Shown piece by piece: positions 18,048 through 27,305 of a stretch of DNA of 48,477 bases. Position numbers and translations under genes: made by a program. A model generated the notes under the pieces. That model made no database searches. It was not told where the DNA came from and saw nothing but the letters and a program-made list of their open reading frames with translations. Position 1 is the first letter of the stretch. Each line of letters starts with the position of its first letter. This DNA is from Verrucomicrobiota bacterium (lineage in GTDB: Bacteria > Verrucomicrobiota > Verrucomicrobiia > Limisphaerales > UBA9464), in the NCBI GenBank assembly GCA_947471985.1, contig CANIZL010000048.1:1-48477 (forward strand), in the 5' to 3' direction.

Positions 18048-18135
18048 GGTGTCAGACACTTTTCTTTTGGCGACGCAGTGCCTGACACCCGTTGCGCGCA
18101 GTGGTGCCAGACACTTTGTGAAAAGTGTCTGTCCC
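18048..18135. repeat. Cluster of TGTCAGACAC-type units with a perfect hairpin
   Basis: Four related units lie within 90 bp: GTGTCAGACACTTTT, TGCCTGACACC, TGCCAGACACTTT and AAAGTGTCTGTCC. The last two form a perfect hairpin of 10-bp stem and GTGA loop (18108-18131), followed by CCCCAAAAAA. There is no T-run after the stem on either usable side, so it does not look like an intrinsic terminator for the M16 gene. It resembles a dispersed extragenic palindromic repeat. Confidence 0.7.
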
Positions 18136-18183
18136 CAAAAAATATCCCTGGAGATCCCTGTAACAGTTCGATCGGTTTTACGT

Positions 18184-18188
18184 AGGAG
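18184..18188 (+). promoter_or_regulatory. Ribosome binding site deciding the radC GTG start
   Basis: AGGAG lies five bases before the GTG at 18194, supporting this non-ATG start. There is no competing in-frame ATG nearby. Confidence 0.6.
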
Positions 18189-18193
18189 CGGGT

Positions 18194-18904
18194 GTGGCTC
18201 AATCGAGTATTCGTTTACAGGATCTGCCGCCGGCACAGCGGCCCCGCGAGCGGTTCTACACCCACGGCGCGTCCGCACTCAGCGTGCCGGAGTTGCTCGC
18301 CATTCTCGTCCGCAGCGGCTTGCGGGGGGTCTCTGCCATGGATATCGGGCACTCCCTTTGCACCCGATTCGTCACCCTCGATGCCCTGGCCCGGGCTTCC
18401 GTGGACGAATTGCAGGGGGTCAAGGGTCTGGGGCGGGATAAGGCGGTGACCTTGAAGGCCGCTTTTGAAATCAGTCGCCGCCTCAGCACGGAGCCCCGCG
18501 AGGAACAGCCCCTCCTCGATACCCCGGAAGCGATCGCCACTCAGATCCGCGAGGAAGCCCTCGCGTTGCAGCATGAGCGGGTGTGGCTATTCCTCCTCGA
18601 TACCCGTAAGCGACTCCTGCGCCGGGAAATCCTCAGCGACGGATTGCTGGATCAGTCCCTCGTCCACGCGCGGGAGGTGTTCCGGCCCGCCATCCTCGCC
18701 AGCGCCCATAGCATCGTCCTCGCCCACAACCATCCGAGCGGCGATCCCATGCCGTCCGATTCCGACATTCGCACCACGCGCGAACTCATCCGCGTCGGGC
18801 GCCTGATGCACATTGAATTGTGCGACCACGTCGTCATCGGACGACGTACGGAAACCCGTCCGGTGGATTGGGTCTCCCTGCGCTCCCTCGGGCTCTGGGT
18901 GTGA
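18194..18904 (+). CDS. radC: RadC family JAMM-fold protein
   Basis: This protein has 236 residues, the usual length. An N-terminal helix-hairpin-helix part (ELLAILVRSG, GVKGLGRDKA) is followed by the RadC/JAB domain with EVFRPAI (161-167), HNHPSGDP (178-185) and Asp191, which form the metal-binding JAMM set, and DHVVIG near the end. RadC was once linked to recombination repair. Its biochemical role remains unsettled, so the name does not imply function. It is convergent with the tricorn-like gene, with an 11-base gap. Confidence 0.93.
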   Translation: MAQSSIRLQDLPPAQRPRERFYTHGASALSVPELLAILVRSGLRGVSAMDIGHSLCTRFVTLDALARASVDELQGVKGLGRDKAVTLKAAFEISRRLSTEPREEQPLLDTPEAIATQIREEALALQHERVWLFLLDTRKRLLRREILSDGLLDQSLVHAREVFRPAILASAHSIVLAHNHPSGDPMPSDSDIRTTRELIRVGRLMHIELCDHVVIGRRTETRPVDWVSLRSLGLWV

Positions 18905-18915
18905 CGTCCGGCGCG

Positions 18916-21900
18916 TTACTTGGACTTGTCCGGATACGGCGGGGGATTGGGGATGACGACGGGGGTTTTGGCCAGCGTCGCCTTGAGTTCCGTGATCGCC
19001 CGGTCCAGTTGATCATCGACGCCGGCGAATTCGCGGGCGGGATCGTTGTCCACTTCGATGTCCGGTGCCACCCCAGTGCCTTCCATGATCCATTCCCGGG
19101 CCTCCAGATCGAAGCGGCTGAATTCCGGACGGTTCAGGAAACCGCCGTCGAGCAGGGGGAGCGATCCGCGGATGCCCACCACGCCGCCCCAGCTGCGCAT
19201 GCCGATGATCGGGCCGAGGTGGTGCTTGCGGAAGCGATACGCGACAATGTCGCCGTCGCTGGCGCTGAACGGATCGATCAGCAGGACCTTCGGGCCGAGC
19301 ACCTGGCCGGAGGGATCCACATTGACGGCTCCGTTGCGGGCCACGGTCCACATGGCCGGTTCGCGGCGGAGCCGTTCGATGATCATGGGCGACACATTGC
19401 CGCCGCCATTGCCGCGGCAATCCACCACCAGCGCCTCTTTGTGCAATTGGGCGTAGTAGAACTTCGCAAACTCGTTGAGTCCGGGCACCCCCATGTCGGG
19501 GATGTGTACGTAGCCAATCTTGCCGTCGCTCGCGCGGCCCACCTTGTCGATGTTGCCCAGCACCCACTTCAGATAGTACAGCGGCTGCTCGTCGCCGGTG
19601 GGAACGATGACCTCATCCCGGGCGCCTTCCGCCTTGGGTTCCCCGTTGATTCGCAGCGTGACTTGATGATCGGCCCGCCCCACCAGTGCTGCGTAAAGGT
19701 CCGTCATCGTGTCCGTCGGTTTGCCGTCCACCGCCACGATGTAGTCGCCGCTCTTCACGTTGACGCCGATCTCGGTCAACGGGCTGCGGTATTTCTTGTC
19801 CCAGTTCTGGCCGGGGAGGATTTCGTCAACGCGGTAGAATCCGCTGGCATCGCGGGAAACACGGGCGCCCAGGAGGCCCAGACCCACCCGTTCCGCCTTG
19901 CGGTAATCGCCGCCACCGACGTACGAATGCCCAAGATTTAGCTCGCCGATTAATTCACCGATCAAATAGGTCAGGTCGGTGCGATCATGCACGTGCGCCA
20001 GCAACGGTTCGTACCGACGGCGCAGACCGGGCCAGTCGACCCCGTGCAGGTTGGGGTCGAAGACGAAATCCCGCATCTGGCGCCAGCATTCGGCGTAGAT
20101 CTGATTCCACTCCGCGCGGCGATCGATGCGAACGCGCAGATCGCTCAGATTTAGTTTTTTGTCCCCCAGGTCGGTTTTGCCCGAGGGAAGGTCGACAATC
20201 GCGAAGTCGGAGCCGTTCTGCAGGAGCATTTTTTTCTGGTCGGCGGAAATGCGGTAGTTGCCGTATTCGCCGATCTCGGTCTCCTTCAGTTTGTCGAGTT
20301 CGAAGAGCTGGAGTTTGCCTTTGCGGACGTAATATAATTTATCGCCGATACTGGTCAGTCCGGAATAACTGCTGGCTGGCAGCGGCAGGACGGCGATGCG
20401 TCCGGGCAGGCCGTCGGCGTCCACGCGGACGATCACCTTCTTGGGTTCGTCCTTTTTGGCCTCGGCTTTCGGTTCCGGCTTGGCGTCGGTTTTGGCGTCC
20501 GATTTCGGCTCGGGCTTGGCCTCGGCGACCGCGTCCTTTTTCGGTTCCTCGGTCTTGATCTTGACTTCGTCGGACTTCGGAGCGAGCGGCGATTTGCCTT
20601 CCTTGGTCAGCGTGAGGAAATAGACATTCGAAAGGTCGTTATAAACGTGGTTCCACTCGGTTTGGCCGTAGGTCGGGTTGAAGGTGCGGTCGGAGACAAA
20701 GAAGAGCAATTTGCCATCCGAACTGAACTCCGGCGACGATACTCCGAACCAGCCGTCCGTGGCCGCAATTTTCTGCTTCGTTTCGAGGGCGTACAACTGG
20801 ATGGCCGGGAATCGACGCTCCTCCGGGCGAACGTACGCGATCCACTGGCTGTCCGGGCTCCAGGTCCAATCGAGTATTTCCCAATTGGCGGTGTCCACCA
20901 CGGTCACGGCCTTGGATGCCACCTCGACGTATTGCAGGCGATTGCGCTTATCACTCCAGCCGATGCGCTGGGAGTCCGGGGACCACGCGAGCGCGTATTT
21001 GTAGGTGTCGGCATTGGTGGTGAGCTGGGTGGCTGTTCCGGAACCATCCTGCGGCCGCAGCCAGATTTCATCTTCGCCGGTGACGTCGCTGAGGTAGGCG
21101 ACCGAGCGGCCGTCGGGGGACCAGGCGGCGTTGCGATCGTGGACTCCGGGTGATTGCGTGAGATTGCGGGTGGGCCCGTGTTTGGCAGGAACGGTGAACA
21201 GCTCCCCGCGCGCACCCAGCAGGGCACGCTGACCGTCCGGCGAAAGGTCGGCACTGGTTACCGTTTTACTGACGTCGCGGAAGACATCGTGTCCGACGGC
21301 GAAATCCTCGCGGATCTCCACCGGGATCTTGGTGATCTGTTCGCTGGCGAGATCGAAGCGGTAGAGTTCGGCCCCGTTTTCAAAGACGATGGCGTTGTCG
21401 CCGAGGGACGGGAATTTGACGGCGAACTCCGTGAACAACGTGAGCGGGCGGACCTGCTGGGTGGTCAGGTCGAGGACGTGCAGATTGGCTTGATGCCGTT
21501 CGTCGCGTTCGGAGACGAAGTAGATCTTGTTGCCCCGCCACATCGGAAAGATGTCCTGGGCGGGATCCGTGGTAAGGCGTTTGGTCTCCTTGGATTGGAA
21601 ATCGTACAGCCAGATTTCGTCGGCCTGGCCGCCGCGATAACGCTTCCAGGTGCGGAATTCGCGAAAGACCCGGTTGTAGGCGAGCTGTTTGCCGTCGGGT
21701 GAAAAACTGCACCAGCCGCCGCGGGGCAGGGGGAGTTGCTCCGGTACGCCACCGCGGGTCCGGGCGAGGTAGAGCTGACCTTTGAACGGATTCCATTCCG
21801 TGCGACGGGACCGATACACCACGGTCTCGTTGTCCCGCCAGGTCATGACCAGATTGTTGGGTCCCATGCGGTCCGAGACGTCGTCGCGATCCAAGGTCGC

Positions 21901-22227
21901 CGTATAGGTCAGGCGCTTGGGTTCCCCGCCTTGGGCCGGGATGACGTACACTTCGGAATTGCCGTCGTACTGGCCCGTGAATGCGATTTGCGTGCCGTCC
22001 GGGGAGAAGCGGGGGCCGATCTCCTGGCCCACGTCACTGGTTAGACGGCGGGCGACGCCACCGGTGGCGGCGACGGTGTAGAGGTCCCCGGCATGGCTAA
22101 AAACGACCTGGTCGCCGTGGATGGCGGGGAACCGCAGTAGCTTCGTTTCCGCTGCCCCGACCGATAACAGCGCCAACCCCCAAGCCGCCAAGATCCCGAT
22201 TCGCCGTTGCTTCCACCGTAACATCAT
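18916..22227 (-). CDS. Tricorn-like S41 serine protease with TolB-type propellers and PDZ domain
   Basis: This 1103-residue protein has a signal-like N-terminus (1-26, ending LLSVGAAE). WD/TolB-like beta-propeller repeats occupy about 30-500 (recurrent RFSPDGTQIAF, WSPDGRSVAYLS and WSPDSQWIAYV). A charged linker rich in Lys, Glu and Pro (about 555-605) precedes a C1-like region with GHSYVGGGDYR, a PDZ domain (about 830-900) and the S41 catalytic core. The core has VVDCRGNGGGNVS and the nucleophile Ser990 in FSASDGD, then EGTGVAPDIEV. Tricorn proteases degrade oligopeptides downstream of larger proteases; this one is probably exported. The double-Met start at 22227 was preferred to the TTG 30 bases upstream. 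The Lys/Pro-rich linker is unusual. Confidence 0.9.
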   Translation of the reverse strand: MMLRWKQRRIGILAAWGLALLSVGAAETKLLRFPAIHGDQVVFSHAGDLYTVAATGGVARRLTSDVGQEIGPRFSPDGTQIAFTGQYDGNSEVYVIPAQGGEPKRLTYTATLDRDDVSDRMGPNNLVMTWRDNETVVYRSRRTEWNPFKGQLYLARTRGGVPEQLPLPRGGWCSFSPDGKQLAYNRVFREFRTWKRYRGGQADEIWLYDFQSKETKRLTTDPAQDIFPMWRGNKIYFVSERDERHQANLHVLDLTTQQVRPLTLFTEFAVKFPSLGDNAIVFENGAELYRFDLASEQITKIPVEIREDFAVGHDVFRDVSKTVTSADLSPDGQRALLGARGELFTVPAKHGPTRNLTQSPGVHDRNAAWSPDGRSVAYLSDVTGEDEIWLRPQDGSGTATQLTTNADTYKYALAWSPDSQRIGWSDKRNRLQYVEVASKAVTVVDTANWEILDWTWSPDSQWIAYVRPEERRFPAIQLYALETKQKIAATDGWFGVSSPEFSSDGKLLFFVSDRTFNPTYGQTEWNHVYNDLSNVYFLTLTKEGKSPLAPKSDEVKIKTEEPKKDAVAEAKPEPKSDAKTDAKPEPKAEAKKDEPKKVIVRVDADGLPGRIAVLPLPASSYSGLTSIGDKLYYVRKGKLQLFELDKLKETEIGEYGNYRISADQKKMLLQNGSDFAIVDLPSGKTDLGDKKLNLSDLRVRIDRRAEWNQIYAECWRQMRDFVFDPNLHGVDWPGLRRRYEPLLAHVHDRTDLTYLIGELIGELNLGHSYVGGGDYRKAERVGLGLLGARVSRDASGFYRVDEILPGQNWDKKYRSPLTEIGVNVKSGDYIVAVDGKPTDTMTDLYAALVGRADHQVTLRINGEPKAEGARDEVIVPTGDEQPLYYLKWVLGNIDKVGRASDGKIGYVHIPDMGVPGLNEFAKFYYAQLHKEALVVDCRGNGGGNVSPMIIERLRREPAMWTVARNGAVNVDPSGQVLGPKVLLIDPFSASDGDIVAYRFRKHHLGPIIGMRSWGGVVGIRGSLPLLDGGFLNRPEFSRFDLEAREWIMEGTGVAPDIEVDNDPAREFAGVDDQLDRAITELKATLAKTPVVIPNPPPYPDKSK

Positions 22228-22305
22228 GGGCGGATGCTCGCCTCCGTCGGGCGGCAAGGAAAGTCCGATCCCAGCATGGCGGGGCCGGATGGCGGAGCCT
22301 TGGAA

Positions 22306-23928
22306 TCAATCGTCCAACATTGGTTGCCAGCTGCGTTCGCCGAGCTGCCGTTCGCCGACAAAGAGGCGGCGGATGCCGAAGCGAAATTGACTGCGGGCGA
22401 GCAGAAAAACGCCGAGCGAAATCAAGGCCGAGGGCAGGCAGACAAACAGCTGCGGCAGGATGGCCCCGAGAAAGAACGTGGCTCCGAAGGCGACCTGGCG
22501 TCGGGCGAGCCACAGAGAAAGAAAGCAACCGGACCAGACCATGGCGGCGAGGTCGGCGACGAGGGACAACCAGCAGTACGCCCAGGCCCCGATCACGACG
22601 GCGCGGGGGGTGGCCCCGACGCCGGGAGGCGCGGCAGCGGCCGAGTACAGGCCGGTGGGGCGCCATAAGTACAGGACGACGGGAATCAGGGAGAGGAGCG
22701 CTGCGACCGTCAAGGGCTGGCGGAACGTGCGGGTCAGCGAAAGCCACACGCCGCGCAGGATGGCTTCATCCTTCAACGGGGTGGTGCAGATGGTCTGCAA
22801 CAATTCCGAGCGGCGTCCCTCGGCGAAGAATTCCGTGGATTGCCACGCGAAGAGGGCGCGAATTCCCAAGGCGAATCCGCCCATCGCCAGTTGCAGCGCG
22901 GGTTGATCGCCGAACCAGCCGCCAAACAGGACGTTGTAAAAACCCACCGGCGGCAGCCCGGCACACCAGGCGCCCAGGATGGAAAGGGTGTGCAGGGCCA
23001 CCAGGCTCCAGACCGCCAAAGCAATCGTTGGCGGTGTGCCGATGAGACCGAGGATCGGGTTGATGTCGAGGAGATCCGCCCGGAAGCCGCTGGTGGCCCT
23101 CCGTCGCCACCAGCGCGGCTGGGTCGCGGTCCCGGAATCCGGGTTGGAAACGGTTTCGTGGGCCCAGCGGCGGACCGCCCAGGACGCAAAGATGAGGGCG
23201 GACCAGCCCAGGAGGTGCATGGTCCACAAGGCCCGCCAATACCGGGTGGGATCGGCCCGTCCGGCCGGCGACAACAATCCGGCTCCCGAGCGGAACCCGG
23301 TCAGGAGATTCGCGTCCAGCCAACTGCGGGCGTTCGGTGGCACCCCCAGTCGGGCCAGGGCAAAATGCAGCAAAGGGAGGAGGAAGACGGCCATGGCCAG
23401 GCAGACGGCGGTGAGCAGCAGGCTTTCCCCGGCGCGTTGCGGATAGGCGGACATGGCCAGCCCGAGCGCGAGCGAGACGAACAGCGTGTTCAACACCGCC
23501 AGGAAGGTCCGCCACATGTCATCGCCCGTGAGGCCGCCAAACAGCCAGGCCACGGTCATGACGGGAAACGCGGCCACGACGCCGCCCACGGCGGTGAGCC
23601 CGTGGGTCATCAATTTGGCGAGAATGATGTCCCAGCCGGTGAGATCCGTGAGGAACAGCAATCCGAGCGTGCCGTCGCGGCGTTCGCCGCCGATGGCGTC
23701 GGCGGTCAGCCAGAGGCCGGCCGCGACGGCGAAAACGAAGGAGGCCCAGGCGAGGGCGCGAAACAGGAAGTACGCGGCGGCCAGTCCTTGGCCCGTGGCG
23801 CTGATGAAAATGAAGATCATCAGACTGGCCAGCACGGCGGCGCCGGCCATACCCAGGCGAACCCAGAACGTCCGGCGATTCCGGGCGGCGATGACCAGTT
23901 CACGGGCAGCAATCGGGGAGAACGTCAT
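22306..23928 (-). CDS. ABC-2-type transporter permease (no ATPase partner seen)
   Basis: This 540-residue membrane protein has about ten to twelve hydrophobic segments, for example VLASLMIFIFISATG, FVFAVAAGLWLTAD and LLTAVCLAMAVFLLPLL. The opening FSPIAARELVIAARNRRTFWVRLG and the ERRDGTLGLLFLTDLTGWDIILAK motif are typical of ABC-2 permeases in PVC bacteria. It would export or flip a substrate together with a cytoplasmic ATPase. No cognate ATP-binding gene lies in the window; the ABC-F gene at 25-27 kb is not a transporter subunit. Upstream lies a 217-base gap without a recognisable gene. Substrate is unknown. Confidence 0.8.
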   Translation of the reverse strand: MTFSPIAARELVIAARNRRTFWVRLGMAGAAVLASLMIFIFISATGQGLAAAYFLFRALAWASFVFAVAAGLWLTADAIGGERRDGTLGLLFLTDLTGWDIILAKLMTHGLTAVGGVVAAFPVMTVAWLFGGLTGDDMWRTFLAVLNTLFVSLALGLAMSAYPQRAGESLLLTAVCLAMAVFLLPLLHFALARLGVPPNARSWLDANLLTGFRSGAGLLSPAGRADPTRYWRALWTMHLLGWSALIFASWAVRRWAHETVSNPDSGTATQPRWWRRRATSGFRADLLDINPILGLIGTPPTIALAVWSLVALHTLSILGAWCAGLPPVGFYNVLFGGWFGDQPALQLAMGGFALGIRALFAWQSTEFFAEGRRSELLQTICTTPLKDEAILRGVWLSLTRTFRQPLTVAALLSLIPVVLYLWRPTGLYSAAAAPPGVGATPRAVVIGAWAYCWLSLVADLAAMVWSGCFLSLWLARRQVAFGATFFLGAILPQLFVCLPSALISLGVFLLARSQFRFGIRRLFVGERQLGERSWQPMLDD

Positions 23929-24145
23929 GCGCGGGCGGCCTTCCAGCGGAGTGCCCCGGGACCCGCACGAGGGGTTGAGGCGGGTTGCGCCCGGTGGTGG
24001 TGGTTCATCCCGGGAGTCCTCTTAGGTTCCATCGATCCGGTTTCAAATGTTCCCATGGAGACCGGGAGCGCGGGTGAGGCTCACGAGAAAAGGTGGCGCG
24101 GTCGGGACGCGATCGGGAAATGCCCAATTCCCCGGGCTCCACGGC

Positions 24146-25246
24146 TCAAACAATCAGCATCGCGTCGCCGTAGCTGAAAAAGCGATAACGCTCGCGGACG
24201 GCCTCGGCATAGGCCTGCAGGATGAATTCCCGGCCGGATTCCGCACCGGGCGCGGCGAAGGCGCTGACCAACATCAGCAGCGTGCTCTGCGGTAAGTGAA
24301 AATTGGTGAACAAGCCATCGATCACCCGGAATTCCGCCGGCGGATGGAGAAACAGGCGGGTGCGGCCGTTCGTGATGGGCGTCAGCTCTCCGCTTACTGC
24401 CCCGGCAGTGTGCCGGGCGGCGCTCTCAAGGACGCGGGCGCTGGTGGTGCCCACGGCGATCACCCGCCGGCCCTCGGCGCGGGCGCGGTTCACCGCGGCG
24501 GCGGTCGCCGCCGGCAGGTGGTAGCGCTCCTCGTGCATGAGGTGCCTGGAAAGGTCCTCCACTTTGACCGGAGCAAAGGTGCCCAGACCGACGTGCAGGG
24601 TGACGAACGCCAGTTCCGCGCCCAGTTCCCGGAGTCGAGCCAAAGTGCCGTCGGTGAAATGCAATCCGGCGGTGGGTGCGGCGACGGAGCCGTCCTCCCG
24701 CGCATAAACTGTCTGGTACCGGTCGCGGTCGGTGGCCTGGACCCCGTCGGAGCCGCGCTGGATGTACGGGGGCAGGGGGATTTCTCCCAGTTCCCGCGCT
24801 GCCGCCAGAACGTCCGTGGTGCCGGCGAAGCGGAGCAGGCGATGCCCCTGATCGTTGGCGGCCAGGACCTCGGCGGTGAGGGCCGCCGGCGACGGGGCGG
24901 CCGGGTCCGGGTGTCGGAAGGTCAACTGACTGCCGGGTCGCAGGCTCTTGCCGGGTTTGGCCAGGCACCACCATTCGAGGGGCCCGGCGGGCTCCAGTAA
25001 CAGGATTTCAAAGGCACCGCCGGTGTCCGACTTGACGCCCCGGAGGCGGGCGGGAATGACCCGGGTATCGTTGAACACCAGCAAATCACCCCGCCGCAGG
25101 AACGCCGGCAGTTCGTCGAACCGGCGATGTTCCCACCGGCGGGTGTCGCGGTGGAGGACCAACAGCCGACTGCCCTCGCGGGTGGGCGCGGGCTGTTGCG
25201 CGATCAGTTCCGGGGGCAGGTCGAAAGCAAAATCGGCGGACCGCAT
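24146..25246 (-). CDS. queA: tRNA preQ1(34) S-adenosylmethionine ribosyltransferase-isomerase
   Basis: This protein has 366 residues, normal for QueA. Clear family blocks are FDLPPELIAQQPAPTREGSR at the N-terminus, VFNDTRVIPARLRG, PLPPYIQR, YQTVYAREDGSVAAPTAGLHFT, HVGLGTFAPV, and the C-terminal TNFHLPQSTLLMLVSAFAG-like segment. It transfers and rearranges the ribosyl part of SAM onto preQ1 at wobble position 34 of tRNA, making epoxyqueuosine in the cytoplasm. No other queuosine gene is in the window. It lies 57 bases after the ABC-F gene on the same strand. Confidence 0.96.
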   Translation of the reverse strand: MRSADFAFDLPPELIAQQPAPTREGSRLLVLHRDTRRWEHRRFDELPAFLRRGDLLVFNDTRVIPARLRGVKSDTGGAFEILLLEPAGPLEWWCLAKPGKSLRPGSQLTFRHPDPAAPSPAALTAEVLAANDQGHRLLRFAGTTDVLAAARELGEIPLPPYIQRGSDGVQATDRDRYQTVYAREDGSVAAPTAGLHFTDGTLARLRELGAELAFVTLHVGLGTFAPVKVEDLSRHLMHEERYHLPAATAAAVNRARAEGRRVIAVGTTSARVLESAARHTAGAVSGELTPITNGRTRLFLHPPAEFRVIDGLFTNFHLPQSTLLMLVSAFAAPGAESGREFILQAYAEAVRERYRFFSYGDAMLIV

Positions 25247-25303
25247 CGGGGCAGGATGGCAAATCGGTCGCCGGAACGACAGCCGGCGACGGGTTTCGTT
25301 CGC

Positions 25304-27223
25304 TTAGCCGGCCTGGGCCCGCAGGGCTTCCAGTTCCTCCCAGCGGGCAAAAAGCTCGAGGGTCCGTTTTTTGGCGGCTTCCAATTCGGCGAGCAGTTCG
25401 GTCCGGCGCCGGCCGTGTTTGGTGTGGAATTCCGGGTCGGCGAACCATTCCTCCAGTTCCGCGACGCGCGCCTCCGTGGTCTGGATCAGGGCTTCCATGC
25501 CTTCCAACTCGCGTTGTTCCTTGAACGAGAGTTTGCGGCCCTTGTTGGTGGAAGCGGGTGTGGCGGCGGAGGTCTTGCTGGTGGCGCGGGGTGCGGCGGC
25601 GGCCGCTCGGGCGGCAGCGGCGGCCGCTGTGGCGGCGGCGGCGGCGCGGGCCTTCTTCTCCACGTAATACTCGTAGTTGCCGTCGCTGAGCACCACGCGG
25701 CCTTCGCCTTCAAAGGCGACAATTCCGGTGCAGACGCGATCCAGGAAATAACGGTCATGGCTCACCACGCACACCGAGCCGGGGAAGCCAATGAGCGCTT
25801 CCTCCAACACCCGCAGCGTCGGCAAGTCCAGATCGTTGGTGGGCTCGTCGAGGACGAGGAAATTGCCGCCGCGCTTGAGAATCTTGGCGAGCAACAGCCG
25901 GCTGCGTTCGCCGCCGCTGAGTTTGCCGACGGTCGTGACGATCCGGTCCTCGGTGAAAAGAAAACGCCGCAAGTAGGCGCGGACGCTCAAGCGGGTCTCG
26001 CCCCAGTTGACGAAATCGCCCCCCTCACTGACCTCGTCGAGCACGGTCTTGGTGTCATCCAGTTGGAGACGGCCCTGATCGACGTAGTTGAAACGGGTCA
26101 GCTGACCGACTTTGACGCTGCCGCTCGTGGGGTTGAGCTCGCCGAGGATGAGGCGCAGCAGGGTGGTTTTGCCGAGGCCGTTGCGCCCGGTGATGCCAAT
26201 GCGGGTGCCGGAGGCGAAACTGAGATTGAGTCCCGAGAACAGGCTGCGCTCGGCGAATTGCATGCCCACGTTCACCAGATCCACCACGCGATTGCCGATG
26301 GGCGGCGGCGGCGGAATGATCAGTTCCATCTCGGCTTCGGTGGCCGGCGGGGCGTCGGCTTCGACTTCGTAGAAGGCGGCCAGACGGACCTTGCTCTTGC
26401 CGGTCTGCGCCTTGGGCCGCCGGCGGACCCAGTCGATTTCGCGGCGCAGGAACATCTGGCGCTTGTGCTCCACCAGTTCCTCGGAGGCGAGTTTCTCGGC
26501 GCGTTGGCAGAGGTAATCCGTGTAGTTGCCCTCGTACCGTTCGAAGGCGCCGTTGCGGAGCTCCACGATGACGTTGGTCACCTGATCCAGAAAGTGGCGA
26601 TCGTGGGTGACCACCAGCAGACCACCGGGATAACTGGCGAGGAACTGGGTGATCCACTCGACGGAATCGGTGTCGAGATGGTTGGTGGGCTCGTCGAGGA
26701 GCAGGAGGTCCGGCTGGGCGACGAGGGCGCGGGCGAGGGCGACGCGGCGTTTTTCACCGCCGGAGAGTTGCCCGATGATGCGGTCGTCGGGCGGACAGCT
26801 CAGCTGGTTCAGGGCGGTGCGGACGCGGGATTCGAGGTTCCAGCCGTCCAGGTGCTGGATGCGTTCCTCGAGTTCATCGTGACGGGCGGAATGGCCCGGC
26901 AGGTTCTCGAATTCGTGGATGAGCTGCAGCACGTGGCTGGCGCCGGCGTGGACGGCGGCGTAGACGGTCTGCTGGGGATCCAGCTCAAACGTCTGCGGCA
27001 GGTAGCCGACGATCAGTCCGCGCCGCCGGATGATTTCGCCTGCATCGCATTCCATTTCGCCTGCGAGCAGGCGGAGAAAAGTGGATTTGCCGGCGCCATT
27101 GCGACCGACCATACCGATGCGATTCCCGGAGGAGACCGCCAGGGATGCATTTTTGAGCAGCACACGATCATGGAATCGAAGTTCCAGTTCACGTGCCGCG
27201 AGGAGTGTTTCTTCTGCCGCCAT
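25304..27223 (-). CDS. uup: ABC-F family ATPase, Uup type
   Basis: This 639-residue protein has two ABC domains and no membrane segment. Site one has GRNGAGKST (40-48) and LSGGEKRRVALARAL followed by LLLLDEPTNHLD. Site two has GRNGLGKTT, LSGGERSRLLLAKIL and FLVLDEPTNDLDLPTLRVLE, the latter typical of Uup. The C-terminus (about 560-639) is a coiled coil, joined by an Ala-rich low-complexity linker (about 520-550). ABC-F proteins act on ribosomes or branched DNA intermediates rather than in transport. The exact role is inferred from the family; EttA-like function is less likely because of the C-terminal coiled coil. Confidence 0.9.
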   Translation of the reverse strand: MAAEETLLAARELELRFHDRVLLKNASLAVSSGNRIGMVGRNGAGKSTFLRLLAGEMECDAGEIIRRRGLIVGYLPQTFELDPQQTVYAAVHAGASHVLQLIHEFENLPGHSARHDELEERIQHLDGWNLESRVRTALNQLSCPPDDRIIGQLSGGEKRRVALARALVAQPDLLLLDEPTNHLDTDSVEWITQFLASYPGGLLVVTHDRHFLDQVTNVIVELRNGAFERYEGNYTDYLCQRAEKLASEELVEHKRQMFLRREIDWVRRRPKAQTGKSKVRLAAFYEVEADAPPATEAEMELIIPPPPPIGNRVVDLVNVGMQFAERSLFSGLNLSFASGTRIGITGRNGLGKTTLLRLILGELNPTSGSVKVGQLTRFNYVDQGRLQLDDTKTVLDEVSEGGDFVNWGETRLSVRAYLRRFLFTEDRIVTTVGKLSGGERSRLLLAKILKRGGNFLVLDEPTNDLDLPTLRVLEEALIGFPGSVCVVSHDRYFLDRVCTGIVAFEGEGRVVLSDGNYEYYVEKKARAAAAATAAAAAARAAAAAPRATSKTSAATPASTNKGRKLSFKEQRELEGMEALIQTTEARVAELEEWFADPEFHTKHGRRRTELLAELEAAKKRTLELFARWEELEALRAQAG

Positions 27224-27305
27224 CGGCCGCGCACATTAGCGAGGATTGGCCGGGTTGAAACAGAGAAACGGCGGAAGCTTGTCCCGGGGGGGGCGGGGCG
27301 GCGGA

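Noticed and set aside
18108-18131. Intrinsic terminator of the M16 gene
   Set aside because: The hairpin is perfect but is followed by CCCC and then A residues. It belongs to a family of similar palindromic units.
25304-27223. ATPase partner of the ABC-2 permease
   Set aside because: Two fused ABC domains, no transport context and a C-terminal coiled coil identify a soluble ABC-F protein.
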